The notes beneath the pieces were generated by a model. That model had not been told where the DNA came from. It made no database searches and worked only from the letters and a program-made list of their open reading frames with translations. A program made the position numbers and the translations under genes. Positions 1 to 9,755 of a DNA stretch of 64,000 nucleotides are shown here, piece after piece. Source of the stretch: Weissella thailandensis (GTDB lineage: Bacteria; Bacillota; Bacilli; Lactobacillales; Lactobacillaceae); assembly GCF_005405465.1 (NCBI RefSeq), contig NZ_BJEC01000008.1:1-64000 (forward strand), given 5' to 3'. How positions within the stretch are numbered: position 1 is the first letter of the stretch; each line of letters starts with the position of its first letter.

Positions 1-175
<175 letters not shown>

Positions 176-310
176 AAGCTTGAGTATAACTCATTTGTTA
201 TTTGTTGTTTAACAGAAGTTAAACGAATTTACTAGCGAATTGACTTCGCAAATGTTTTGTATCAAGTAAAATACTTGATGACCCTACACATTTGTTTCAT
301 CGAAACGATA

Positions 311-325
311 TTCAGTTTTCAATGG
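311..325 (-). promoter_or_regulatory. boxA-like antitermination site in rRNA leader
   Basis: On the minus strand the leader contains CCATTGAAAACTGAA, which resembles the boxA element of Firmicutes rRNA leaders. It lies between the proximal promoter and the 16S 5' end, the expected place. The call rests on motif resemblance only. Confidence 0.4.
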
Positions 326-351
326 CCTACGTTGTGTCTCACAACTTAATC

Positions 352-380
352 AGTATATCAACAACCGTAATAGTTGTCAA
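352..380 (-). promoter_or_regulatory. rRNA operon promoter P2
   Basis: Minus strand: TTGACA (380-375), a 17-base spacer, then TATACT (357-352). This is a near-consensus sigma-A promoter about 180 bases upstream of 16S. Tandem promoters are normal for rRNA operons. Confidence 0.75.
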
Positions 381-435
381 CCACTAAATTCAAAATCGAA
401 ATTTTGAACAAGCTTTGTGACTCACAACTTAAACT

Positions 436-464
436 ATATTACAGTATGCATTTGTAAATGTCAA
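436..464 (-). promoter_or_regulatory. rRNA operon promoter P1
   Basis: Minus strand: TTGACA (464-459), a 17-base spacer, then TAATAT (441-436). It lies 84 bases upstream of P2 in the same orientation, giving the usual P1-P2 arrangement. Between P1 and the lysS terminator, AT-rich sequence that could act as an UP element is present, with no gene. Confidence 0.7.
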
Positions 465-591
465 CACTATAATTCAGATAAGTTTTGATGGATTTTGAAT
501 TGATTATTTTCACCATCTCCAAAACCCAACTTTTATATAATACGACTATGAACGGTAAAATGCAAGCTTTAATTTTATAAAAAAACAAAAA

Positions 592-624
592 GGCGATTGA
601 GACAAAACAAGTGTCTCAATCGCC
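592..624. terminator. Terminator between lysS and the rRNA operon
   Basis: A perfect 12-base inverted repeat (592-603 with 613-624, stem GGCGATTGAGAC) with a 9-base loop is followed on the minus strand by a T-rich run. It ends lysS transcription before the co-directional rRNA promoters. It belongs to the GAGACA-type hairpin family repeated in this window. Confidence 0.9.
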
Positions 625-647
625 TTTTATACTTATTAATAATTCTA

Positions 648-2144
<1,497 letters not shown>

Positions 2145-2237
2145 TCATTTTCCCTTTATTAATTCGTTGATGTTGCCATCATACATATTTATAAGTTTGC
2201 CAATCTTCCGTCCATTTTGCAAGTCTCAGGACTAATT

Positions 2238-3131
2238 TTACAAACCATTTGCATCTTTACTAGCAATAATAGCTTGTAATTCATTTTCATCAAAGTTAAT
2301 AATCTTACCCGTAAAACGATCAACAATTTCAATGCCATGGTCTTCAGCCAAAATTTCTTGTAATTCTGACAACGGCAATGTTGCTAACATACGTGAATAA
2401 TCATGCTTGGCAATTTCTGGATATAGATTAACTTCAGTTGTTGTCAACACTTTTACTTGATCAGTTCCAAATAGTTTATTTAGTAAATCCGTTGGTGTAA
2501 ATCCTTCAAGCATTTGTGTTGAGATTGCTGGAAAATTAGCCAATTTGTCTTCCAACGATGCGATATCTTCATCAGTTGCGTCAGGCAATGTTGAAATCAT
2601 AAATCCGCCTGCCGTCACCACGGTACCATCTGGATCAACTAGTACAGATACTGCTACAGCTGAAGGAATTTGCTCAGATTTAGCCATGTAATAAGTTAAA
2701 TCATCTCCAATTTCACCAGTCACCAGAGCAACTTGCCCTGTAAATGGTTCATCCGTTCCAAAATCTTTTCTAACTGAAAGATAGCCATCTGTGCCAACAG
2801 CTTTTGCCACATCAGGTTGTCCCTGAGAAGTTAAAGGCAAAGTTACTTGTGGATTAGATACATATCCTCGAACCTCTCCTTGTGCTGACGCTTCAACAAC
2901 TATTTTGCCCGCAGGCCCTTGGCCATCAATGCTGATAGCCAAACGCTCATCACCTTTCAGAATAGCATTCGATACCATCAATGAACCAAGTAAAGCGCGT
3001 CCCAAAACCGTAATGCCTAATTGTGAAGCATCATGGAACGTGGCAACTGTTTTCATCATGTCAGTTGCTTCAATTGCAATGGCACGAAACTTACCATCAT
3101 TTGTTACCGCACGTACTAATTTATCTGCCAT
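2238..3131 (-). CDS. hslO: Hsp33-family chaperonin lacking the zinc-binding cysteines
   Basis: Hsp33 is a cytosolic holdase that in most bacteria is switched on when oxidation releases zinc from four C-terminal cysteines (CxC and CxxC). The N-terminal fold is well preserved over residues 1-225 (for example GRALLGSLM and SIDGQGPAGKI). The C-terminal domain is also present, up to EEDHG-like AEDHGIEIVDRFTGKIINF. However, the protein contains no cysteine: the CxC position reads near NLYPEIAKHDY and CHFC reads DRFT. Zinc-based redox sensing is therefore impossible. Length (297) is normal and there is no frameshift. It sits between ftsH and lysS as in Bacillus. Whether it still acts as a chaperone is unknown. 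Confidence 0.93.
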   Translation of the reverse strand: MADKLVRAVTNDGKFRAIAIEATDMMKTVATFHDASQLGITVLGRALLGSLMVSNAILKGDERLAISIDGQGPAGKIVVEASAQGEVRGYVSNPQVTLPLTSQGQPDVAKAVGTDGYLSVRKDFGTDEPFTGQVALVTGEIGDDLTYYMAKSEQIPSAVAVSVLVDPDGTVVTAGGFMISTLPDATDEDIASLEDKLANFPAISTQMLEGFTPTDLLNKLFGTDQVKVLTTTEVNLYPEIAKHDYSRMLATLPLSELQEILAEDHGIEIVDRFTGKIINFDENELQAIIASKDANGL

Positions 3132-3194
3132 ATTGATTTCCCTTTTCTGATTGTTTTTCCGTTATCAAGTGTAACATACAGCGCCTAAAAAGGA

Positions 3195-3230
3195 GAGTGT
3201 GATGAAAAACGCTTTGAAGTCGGTTGTAAC
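3195..3230 (+). repeat. Dispersed intergenic repeat, partial copy
   Basis: This stretch contains AAAAACGCTTTGAAG followed by a TTGTAAC block. It closely matches the left arm of the longer element at 39581 and the solo copy at 39713. It lies between hslO and the ftsH terminator. It also contains an ATG with a GGAGAG site that would encode only 13 codons, probably by chance. Confidence 0.65.
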
Positions 3231-3249
3231 AAATGTACTTTAAACAAAA

Positions 3250-3282
3250 AGTGGTTGAGACATTCATTCTGTCTCAACCACT
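3250..3282. terminator. ftsH terminator
   Basis: A perfect 13-base stem (AGTGGTTGAGACA, 3250-3262 with 3270-3282) with a 7-base loop. On the minus strand it is followed by TTTTTGTTT. It lies 23 bases past the ftsH stop. It is a member of the GAGACA hairpin family. Confidence 0.9.
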
Positions 3283-3305
3283 TTATATTGCTTATTTATT
3301 AAACA

Positions 3306-5387
3306 TTAAGCACGATCATCATCGTTGTCATTATCTGATGACTCATCATCATGTGTTAATGACTCTGAAGCCGTTGCCTTTTCAGATGCAACATCTTCAT
3401 CTTCAGTCAATTTATCATTAGCAGCTTGCTTAGCCTGCTCATATGACATTGGTGTTGACTTTTCAGATTCAGAAGCAGCTTCATCAGGCATTTTACCAGT
3501 GTTGAACAAGCTCAAGATTTGCTTCTCATCCAACGTCTCGTACTCTAGCAAAGCTTGGGCAATTGCCTCATGCTTATCCTTGTACTTAGTAATGATGTCA
3601 GCAGCTGTGTTATAACCATCAGTCGTGATTTTACGTACTTCTTCATCAACTAGGCGTGAAGTGGTGTCTGAGTAAAGTGGTTGACCATATTGCTGACCAC
3701 CATCTTTTTCCAACTGAACCATACCAAGCTTATCCGACATACCATATTGCGTTACCATGGCGCGGGCAATACCAGTAGCTTGCTCAAAGTCATTTGAAGC
3801 TCCTGAAGATTGTTGATTAAATATCAATACTTCAGCAGCACGTCCACCCATCAAACCAGCAACCTGATCCATAGCGTCCGTCTTATTCATCAACATTTGA
3901 TCTTCGCGAGGTAGCATGATGGCATATCCACCAGCGCGTCCACGAGGAACAATCGTAACCTTATGAACAACACGCGCCTCGTTCAACACAAGACCAACAA
4001 TGGCGTGTCCTGCCTCATGGTAAGCAACAGTCTTACGTTCCTTAGCTGACACAACACGATCCTTCTTAGCTGGACCAGCAATAACACGGTCTTCAGCTTC
4101 ATCCAAATCCTTACCTGTAATGGTCGTACTGTTACGACGAGCAGCTAACAATGCCGCTTCGTTCAACAAGTTTTCCAAGTCAGCTCCGACAAAGCCAGGT
4201 GTTTGCTTAGCAATTTCTGTTAAGTCAACACTTGAATCGATCGGCTTATTCTTGGCGTGGACCTTCAAGATAGACTCACGGCCCTTGATATCAGGACGGC
4301 CAACCAAAATCTTACGGTCGAAACGACCTGGACGAAGCAACGCTGGGTCAAGTACATCAGAACGGTTTGTGGCCGCCATGACGATAACACCCTCATTACC
4401 TTCGAATCCATCCATTTCAACCAACATTTGGTTCAGCGTTTGTTCACGTTCATCGTGACCACCGCCCATACCGTTACCACGTTGACGTCCAACCGCATCA
4501 ATCTCATCAATAAAGATGATTGATGGTGCAGATTTTTTAGCGTTTTCAAACAAGTCACGAACACGACTTGCTCCAACACCAACGAACATTTCAACGAAAT
4601 CAGAACCAGAAATTGAAAAGAATGGCACACCAGCTTCACCAGCAACTGCCTTAGCTAGCAAAGTTTTACCAGTTCCGGGAGGTCCCTCTAGAAGCACACC
4701 GGAAGGTATACGGGCACCTAACTTTAAGAACTTCTTTGGATCCTTCAAGAATTCAACAACTTCAACCAGTTCTTGCTTTTCTTCTTCAGCACCAGCAACG
4801 TCCTTAAAGCGCTTTTTGTTTTCTGATGGGTCAGCGGGCTTAGCCTTTGACTTACCCATTCCCATCATATTACCACGGCCACCTTGACCACCTTGGTTCA
4901 TACCACCCATCATTAGGTAGAACAAACCAACCATCAAGATCAATGGCAAAATAGTTACTAGGAACGTTCCCCAGAAATTAGTAGGCTGCGCCTTTGTCGT
5001 GATATCTGTATCTGCTTTATCAGCAGTCTTTTGCACACTGGCAATAACATCGTCACTACCAACCAACTTTGTCTCAAAGGAAGTTGCCTTTCCCGATTGA
5101 CCACCACCTAACAACGAGGTAAAGGCGTCATTGTTGCTAGACTTTTTACTTGATTGCGCTTTTGTATAATCACCCTTAACGGTGTAGACCCCATCGTCAG
5201 GTTGAATCGTGACTTTATCAATCTTTTTGTCACGTAATTCCGTCATAAATGTTGACGTAGAGATAGTCTTAGTATTTGAGGTCTGTGTGGGCCCGGCTAC
5301 CCAATATATCAACCCCATAATACCGAGGACTACGATTACGTAAAACAAACTATTACGGACAAAATTCCCGTTTCGTTGGTTTTTCAT
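3306..5387 (-). CDS. ftsH: ATP-dependent zinc metalloprotease FtsH
   Basis: This membrane-anchored AAA+ protease degrades misfolded membrane and regulatory proteins. The ATG at 5387 is preferred because AGGAGG lies 5 bases upstream; a TTG one codon earlier is too close to that site. TM1 covers about residues 13-32 and TM2 about 139-161, with an extracytoplasmic domain between them. Walker A (GPPGTGKT) is at 235-242, Walker B (FIDEID) near 292, and the zinc site HEAGH at 457-461. The C-terminus is a low-complexity acidic tail (about the last 40 residues, rich in D, E, S). It follows hpt, as in Bacillus. Confidence 0.98.
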   Translation of the reverse strand: MKNQRNGNFVRNSLFYVIVVLGIMGLIYWVAGPTQTSNTKTISTSTFMTELRDKKIDKVTIQPDDGVYTVKGDYTKAQSSKKSSNNDAFTSLLGGGQSGKATSFETKLVGSDDVIASVQKTADKADTDITTKAQPTNFWGTFLVTILPLILMVGLFYLMMGGMNQGGQGGRGNMMGMGKSKAKPADPSENKKRFKDVAGAEEEKQELVEVVEFLKDPKKFLKLGARIPSGVLLEGPPGTGKTLLAKAVAGEAGVPFFSISGSDFVEMFVGVGASRVRDLFENAKKSAPSIIFIDEIDAVGRQRGNGMGGGHDEREQTLNQMLVEMDGFEGNEGVIVMAATNRSDVLDPALLRPGRFDRKILVGRPDIKGRESILKVHAKNKPIDSSVDLTEIAKQTPGFVGADLENLLNEAALLAARRNSTTITGKDLDEAEDRVIAGPAKKDRVVSAKERKTVAYHEAGHAIVGLVLNEARVVHKVTIVPRGRAGGYAIMLPREDQMLMNKTDAMDQVAGLMGGRAAEVLIFNQQSSGASNDFEQATGIARAMVTQYGMSDKLGMVQLEKDGGQQYGQPLYSDTTSRLVDEEVRKITTDGYNTAADIITKYKDKHEAIAQALLEYETLDEKQILSLFNTGKMPDEAASESEKSTPMSYEQAKQAANDKLTEDEDVASEKATASESLTHDDESSDNDNDDDRA

Positions 5388-5465
5388 CAATTCCTCCTAT
5401 AGATAGCAATAGCAGTTACTACCTTATATTATGTACGATCCTATTAATTCAATTCCCAGTTTAAA

Positions 5466-6062
5466 TTAGTGATTTGGTGTGATATCCACCGTGTCAACAA
5501 TATCAGCATGTTGTGGATCATAAACTTCACGCTTCAAAACGCCGACATATGGCAAATTACGGTATAACTGTTTGTAATCCAGTCCATACCCTACCACAAA
5601 GGCTTTTGGTACGTCAAAGCCAACATAATCAACAGTTGCTTCGACAACACGTCCGTCTTTTTTGTCCAACAAACTAGCAGTTGTAACTGATTTTGCGCCA
5701 CGGCTCTTTAATAATTCAATCATGAACTTTAGTGACCGACCTGTATCAACAATATCTTCCATAATGATAATATCGCGTCCATTGATATCAGTCTGTAGGT
5801 CTGTCACCAAATCTACATTACCCGATGAGGCAATACCACCATTATAACTAGAAACATCGATGAACTCGACTTCCGCATATTGCATATGACGCATCACATC
5901 AACTGTCCACAAAACCGCACCTTTTAATACTGATAAGATAATTGGTGTTCGATCTTGGTAGTCAGCAGCTAATTGTTCGCCAACTCGTTTGGCAGCTTGT
6001 GCAATTTCTGCCTCGCTATACAATACCCGTTCGATATCATTGTTCATGTCCGGTTGGTTCAT
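5466..6062 (-). CDS. hpt: Hypoxanthine phosphoribosyltransferase
   Basis: This purine salvage enzyme transfers the phosphoribosyl group of PRPP to hypoxanthine (and guanine) to form IMP (GMP). The PRPP-binding motif IIIMEDIVDTGRSL is at about residues 97-110. The 198-residue length is slightly above the usual 180 because of a short N-terminal extension. A second in-frame ATG at codon 6 is a possible alternative start. An AGGAG site precedes the first ATG by 11 bases. It sits between tilS and ftsH, a common arrangement in Firmicutes. Confidence 0.96.
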   Translation of the reverse strand: MNQPDMNNDIERVLYSEAEIAQAAKRVGEQLAADYQDRTPIILSVLKGAVLWTVDVMRHMQYAEVEFIDVSSYNGGIASSGNVDLVTDLQTDINGRDIIIMEDIVDTGRSLKFMIELLKSRGAKSVTTASLLDKKDGRVVEATVDYVGFDVPKAFVVGYGLDYKQLYRNLPYVGVLKREVYDPQHADIVDTVDITPNH

Positions 6063-6168
6063 GTTTTATTAATCTCCTAAATCTTAATTCCCCTACTGTT
6101 ACATAAATTTAAGAATACCATGTTTGACCCTAAATGTTTAGTCAATAACTAAAAGAACTGAAAAACTT

Positions 6169-7143
6169 TTAACTTTTTACTAAACTCAACCATTGATGGT
6201 CTCTAATTAGCCTTTGATGGTCATTCAAATGAACAGTACCAGCAGCAACATTTTTATTTTTCATCAATTGAATGGCCTGTTGTAATTGGCGATTCTTAAT
6301 ATCTAACACTTGTTGTTTTTTTAACCATTTTTGTAACACTAACAGCAATTGTTCCTGAGGTAACTCCCAGTCCAATTGACCTGTTTCTAATGCTACTACA
6401 TATTGGTCAATTTGTGGTGCAGCTAATGCTTGTAACGCTGTTAATTGATCGGCAAAATCAATAATATGTGTCATAGCTTGCTTATTTATACGCTGCAAGT
6501 CAGGAATAATTGCATGACGTAAACGATTACGAGCATAACGCTGGTCATCATTTGTATAATCATCAATCCATTCTTGCACAGGTTCCTTAACAATATCCTT
6601 TAATGCCATCTTTGATAATCCTAAAAAAGGTCGTACTAGTTGCAAACCATTTGCTAGCCTTTGTTTAGCAGGCATCCCCGTCAACTGCTCTAAACGACTA
6701 CCACGTGCTAATTTATATAAAATAGTCTCAACTTGATCATCCTGATGATGGGCAGTCACAATCATATTGGCACCAACCTGTTTGGCAACTGAAAACATGA
6801 TGCCATATCGTTTTTCGCGTGCTTGTTCCTCGACGGAAACTGTTGGTGCTGATGTCCAATCTAGTATTCTGACAGTTGCTGACTGCAAATGTGGTGTTTG
6901 CGCAAAAACTTGCCTGACCAACGCTTCTTCCTGCGGTGCATCAGAACGCAGTTGATGATTAATGTAGATTGCACTAACCTTTGGTTGCAGGTCCTGTGGT
7001 AAATCACCTTCCGTTAACCATCTTAATAATCGTAATGAATCTTGTCCACCCGACACAGCAACCAATAGATGATCTGTTGCATCAAATAACTGTTGTTCAC
7101 GAATGTGGCGGATTAAATTAGCTCGTAAAACTCTAGGTTGCAT
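6169..7143 (-). CDS. tilS: tRNA(Ile)-lysidine synthase, short form
   Basis: TilS attaches lysine to C34 of the CAU-anticodon tRNA-Ile so that it reads AUA; it is normally essential. The N-terminal PP-loop ATPase motif SGGQDS is at residues 31-36. The catalytic core continues through TAHHQDDQVET and IDDYTNDD to RYARNRLRH. The protein stops at 324 residues, just after a segment typical of the end of the middle domain (LNDHQRLIRDHQW). The C-terminal TilS domain of Bacillus-type enzymes (430-470 residues) is absent. Short TilS forms are known in some bacteria, so it may be functional. It is located upstream of hpt. Confidence 0.92.
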   Translation of the reverse strand: MQPRVLRANLIRHIREQQLFDATDHLLVAVSGGQDSLRLLRWLTEGDLPQDLQPKVSAIYINHQLRSDAPQEEALVRQVFAQTPHLQSATVRILDWTSAPTVSVEEQAREKRYGIMFSVAKQVGANMIVTAHHQDDQVETILYKLARGSRLEQLTGMPAKQRLANGLQLVRPFLGLSKMALKDIVKEPVQEWIDDYTNDDQRYARNRLRHAIIPDLQRINKQAMTHIIDFADQLTALQALAAPQIDQYVVALETGQLDWELPQEQLLLVLQKWLKKQQVLDIKNRQLQQAIQLMKNKNVAAGTVHLNDHQRLIRDHQWLSLVKS

Positions 7144-7194
7144 TCCTATACACGTACTCCTTTTTCTGGCTAAGTCTATTATAGGCTAAAAATA

Positions 7195-7256
7195 CACAGT
7201 GTGAACCAAAGCGGGTTGAATTCGGTGTGTAACGTGACTTTCAGCATTTGTGGCCG
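7195..7256 (+). repeat. Diverged copy of the dispersed intergenic repeat
   Basis: The block TTCGGTGTGTAACGTGACTT followed by GCATTTGTGGCCG parallels GATTGTAACGTGATTTGCGG followed by CATTTTTGCCG in the full element at 39581. It lies between divIC and tilS. A short direct repeat (CGGGTTGAAT) occurs at both ends. Divergence makes this an uncertain family member. Confidence 0.45.
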
Positions 7257-7310
7257 AAACGGGTTGAATCTAAGGCATCAGTTTATTTCATCTTTTGACG
7301 AAAATAAAAA

Positions 7311-7339
7311 TGGTTGAGACACAGCAAATGTCCCAACCA
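7311..7339. terminator. divIC terminator
   Basis: Stem TGGTTGAGACA (7311-7321) with TGTCCCAACCA (7329-7339). The single A/C mismatch becomes a G-U pair on the minus strand, where TTTTTATTTT follows. It therefore works best for divIC. The plus-side tail TGCTAAAAATGTATTAAT is shared with other hairpins in the window. Confidence 0.85.
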
Positions 7340-7380
7340 CTTTTTATGCTAAAAATGTATTAATGATAAGTCTGTAAATT

Positions 7381-7752
7381 CTAGTTTGGAATATTAAAGA
7401 CGGTCTCACCATCTTTTGTATACATGTACTTCTCACGTACTAACTTTTCTAAGTAGCTATCATCATCCAAATCTCTAACTTCTTGTTTTAAATTAGAATG
7501 TGATGTCTTGGCAGTTGCGAGTGTCTTTGTCGTTTCAGCCAGACCAGCAGAAGCTGTCGTATATTTGGTATACTGCTTATGAAAATTCACCATGGCAATA
7601 ACTGCCACAATAATCATGAAGACACCTAAAAGAAAGCGGCGACGCAAGTGAATATAACGCGTATATTTCGCTTGTTGTTCTTCAATCGCGATATGGTGTT
7701 TACCGGCAGCATTTAGTGGCCGTATATTTGATTGTTCTTTTGTTTTACGCAT
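7381..7752 (-). CDS. divIC: Septum formation initiator, DivIC/FtsB family
   Basis: This small bitopic protein of the divisome works with FtsL and DivIB at mid-cell. A basic N-terminus precedes one membrane segment (RFLLGVFMIIVAVIAMVNF, about residues 39-57). A heptad-rich coiled coil of about 40 residues follows, then the family C-terminal motif LEKLVREKYMYTKDGETVF. The ATG at 7752 has GGAAGG 9 bases upstream. A TTG nine codons earlier would overlap that site and is unlikely. Length is 123 residues. It follows rqcP as in the Bacillus yabO-divIC region. Confidence 0.92.
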   Translation of the reverse strand: MRKTKEQSNIRPLNAAGKHHIAIEEQQAKYTRYIHLRRRFLLGVFMIIVAVIAMVNFHKQYTKYTTASAGLAETTKTLATAKTSHSNLKQEVRDLDDDSYLEKLVREKYMYTKDGETVFNIPN

Positions 7753-7883
7753 CACTAATTGCCTTCCGAGTCGTTCCAATCGTTTACTTACTTTTTTATT
7801 ATCACAACTTTACCGCAAGAATTAAAGTTTCTTAACTCTCATTAGTGTTTCTTAACATTTTCATATAAAAAAGTAACAGAGAG

Positions 7884-8162
7884 TTACTTTACGTCCTCGT
7901 CAAAATTTTGTTCATAAGACTCTGAGACGATACTGTACATATGTTGCGCCTCATTCTTCTTGGTTGTCTCAACAATTTCATCCACTGAAATAACTGACGT
8001 TTTGTTTCCGAAACGAATCGTCAACTCATCACCAGCTTTAACATCACTAGATGACTTGGCAGTTTTACCATTAATATCAATTCGACCTTGGTCTGAAATG
8101 TCCTTTGCAACTGAACGGCGCTTAATTAAGCGTGCTACCTTTAAATATTTATCTAATCGCAT
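7884..8162 (-). CDS. rqcP: S4-domain RNA-binding protein RqcP
   Basis: RqcP (YabO in Bacillus) is an Hsp15-related S4 protein. It helps RqcH add alanine tails to nascent chains on stalled 50S subunits. The S4 fold is visible from residue 1 (MRLDKYLKVARLIKRRSVAK) to about residue 55 (AGDELTIRF). The 92-residue length fits the family. Its start overlaps the end of the flippase gene by 10 bases, so the two are translationally coupled. Confidence 0.93.
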   Translation of the reverse strand: MRLDKYLKVARLIKRRSVAKDISDQGRIDINGKTAKSSSDVKAGDELTIRFGNKTSVISVDEIVETTKKNEAQHMYSIVSESYEQNFDEDVK

Positions 8163-9751
8163 AAGTTTCCCTTTCGTTCTAAGAAGTTGTATACCTTATT
8201 CCCTTTTGGTAAAGTGTACCATTCTTCTTTTGATAATAGACGTAAACGCCAAATCATCACTATAAACATTATTATACCAACTAATGCCGAAGTAATCAGT
8301 GTCAATAAACTAACTAATCGTGATGAACCAAATAGCTTATCACTCAACCAGCACCATGATCCAGCCGTTAATAAAACAACGAGCAGCGTCGTTATCAGTT
8401 TATACCACCAATATCGACCATGCCATTGTCGCCGTAATTTTATCGGTAAACGTCGTAAGACAAAATATAACATCGGTATTAATGATAATAAAGTTGCCAT
8501 TGCGGCACCTATAATACCAAATTTTGGTACCAACAGTATATTCAAAATGTACTTAATGAACATCGTTAAAATGACAAACCAGCCAACGCCTCGTGTGTAA
8601 TCTAAACTTTGCAAAACACTCGTAACAATCAAAATAATCGTTGCTGGAACAATTGTGAGCACAAAAACCATTAATGCCTGACTACCTTCACGGGTACTGA
8701 ACAGTACTTGGTTCACCACTGGCATGATAGCAATTAAACCAGTAGTCGCAACACCTGATAAAATCAGTGACAATCGCAACATCATTTGAAAATCATGAAT
8801 AAAAGCACCATCTTCTTTTCGAACGGCATGCGACCGTAAAACTGGCAATAAAGAAGTACTGACAGCAGTTGCTAGTACCATTCCTAACTGGACTAACGGC
8901 TGACCACGGTCATAAACCCCTTTGGCATACTCAGCTGCATGCGCACCTAAACCACTATTTACTAGCAAGCCTTTCGTTGAAAATGAATCAACTAACTGCA
9001 ACAAGACTAATAGCCCCGCTAGCATGGCAAGTAAGTTTCCTTCTGACCACAAACGCTGAAAAATCCGTAGCCAGCCAATTTCTCGATCTTTCTTAATAGC
9101 CCGAGAAATTGGCGTTTGCCAAACTAATTTGATAGTGCGACTGATATACAATGTTGCTAACATCGCTGCAAATGCAGCTGCTGCCATCGCCCAAGTACCA
9201 ATTTTATAAATTGACCAACCAGCATGAACACCCCACCAGGCTACGCCGATAATAATCCCGACACGAGCTAGTTGTTCAATGACTTGCGAAACAGCTGTCG
9301 GCATCATATGCAATTGTCCTTGAGCAAATCCGCGACCAACTGCTAAGAACGGCATGAACCAAAACATCCAAGCCACAGATCTAATGACTGGCGTTAATTT
9401 TAAATCATTCCCCATCCCCAGCGCTAACAAGGGCGCACCGCCATAAACAAATAAAAACAACAAACAGCTAATGATAAAAAGTAACCAAAATAATCGCCGG
9501 GCCACTAACTGCTTACGCTCATTATCAATTTGTTCGGTAATAATTTTCGAGATAAACAGCGGCCAACCACTTAAAGCCAATACGACCCCAATGCCGTATA
9601 ACGGATAGACTTGCTGGTAGACATAAAAGCCAGTATTCCCAACCAAGTTTTGAAAAGGAATTCGATAGACGGCGCTGAGAACTTTAGCAATAATCCCCGC
9701 TAATGTCAGAATACCAGCGCCCGCCATTAAATTTTGACTACTTTTACTCAT
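8153..9751 (-). CDS. Polysaccharide/lipid flippase, MATE-like (YabM/SpoVB type)
   Basis: This is an integral membrane protein of the MVF/polysaccharide biosynthesis superfamily with about 14 hydrophobic segments across 532 residues. Related proteins flip lipid-linked wall or exopolysaccharide precursors. The start GAGILTLAGIIAKVLSAVYR and the early NTGFYVYQQVYPLYGIGV are typical of the SpoVB/YabM branch. The gene lies 4 bases after mfd and overlaps rqcP, matching Bacillus yabM. A MurJ-like role in peptidoglycan precursor flipping is possible, but the substrate cannot be read from sequence. Confidence 0.88.
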   Translation of the reverse strand: MSKSSQNLMAGAGILTLAGIIAKVLSAVYRIPFQNLVGNTGFYVYQQVYPLYGIGVVLALSGWPLFISKIITEQIDNERKQLVARRLFWLLFIISCLLFLFVYGGAPLLALGMGNDLKLTPVIRSVAWMFWFMPFLAVGRGFAQGQLHMMPTAVSQVIEQLARVGIIIGVAWWGVHAGWSIYKIGTWAMAAAAFAAMLATLYISRTIKLVWQTPISRAIKKDREIGWLRIFQRLWSEGNLLAMLAGLLVLLQLVDSFSTKGLLVNSGLGAHAAEYAKGVYDRGQPLVQLGMVLATAVSTSLLPVLRSHAVRKEDGAFIHDFQMMLRLSLILSGVATTGLIAIMPVVNQVLFSTREGSQALMVFVLTIVPATIILIVTSVLQSLDYTRGVGWFVILTMFIKYILNILLVPKFGIIGAAMATLLSLIPMLYFVLRRLPIKLRRQWHGRYWWYKLITTLLVVLLTAGSWCWLSDKLFGSSRLVSLLTLITSALVGIIMFIVMIWRLRLLSKEEWYTLPKGNKVYNFLERKGNLCD

Positions 9752-9755
9752 ATTC

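Noticed and set aside
2905-3150. 81-codon plus-strand frame antisense to hslO
   Set aside because: It lies fully over the 5' part of hslO, has no ribosome site and no family resemblance. Many similar antisense frames over ftsH, mfd, katA and others were rejected for the same reason.
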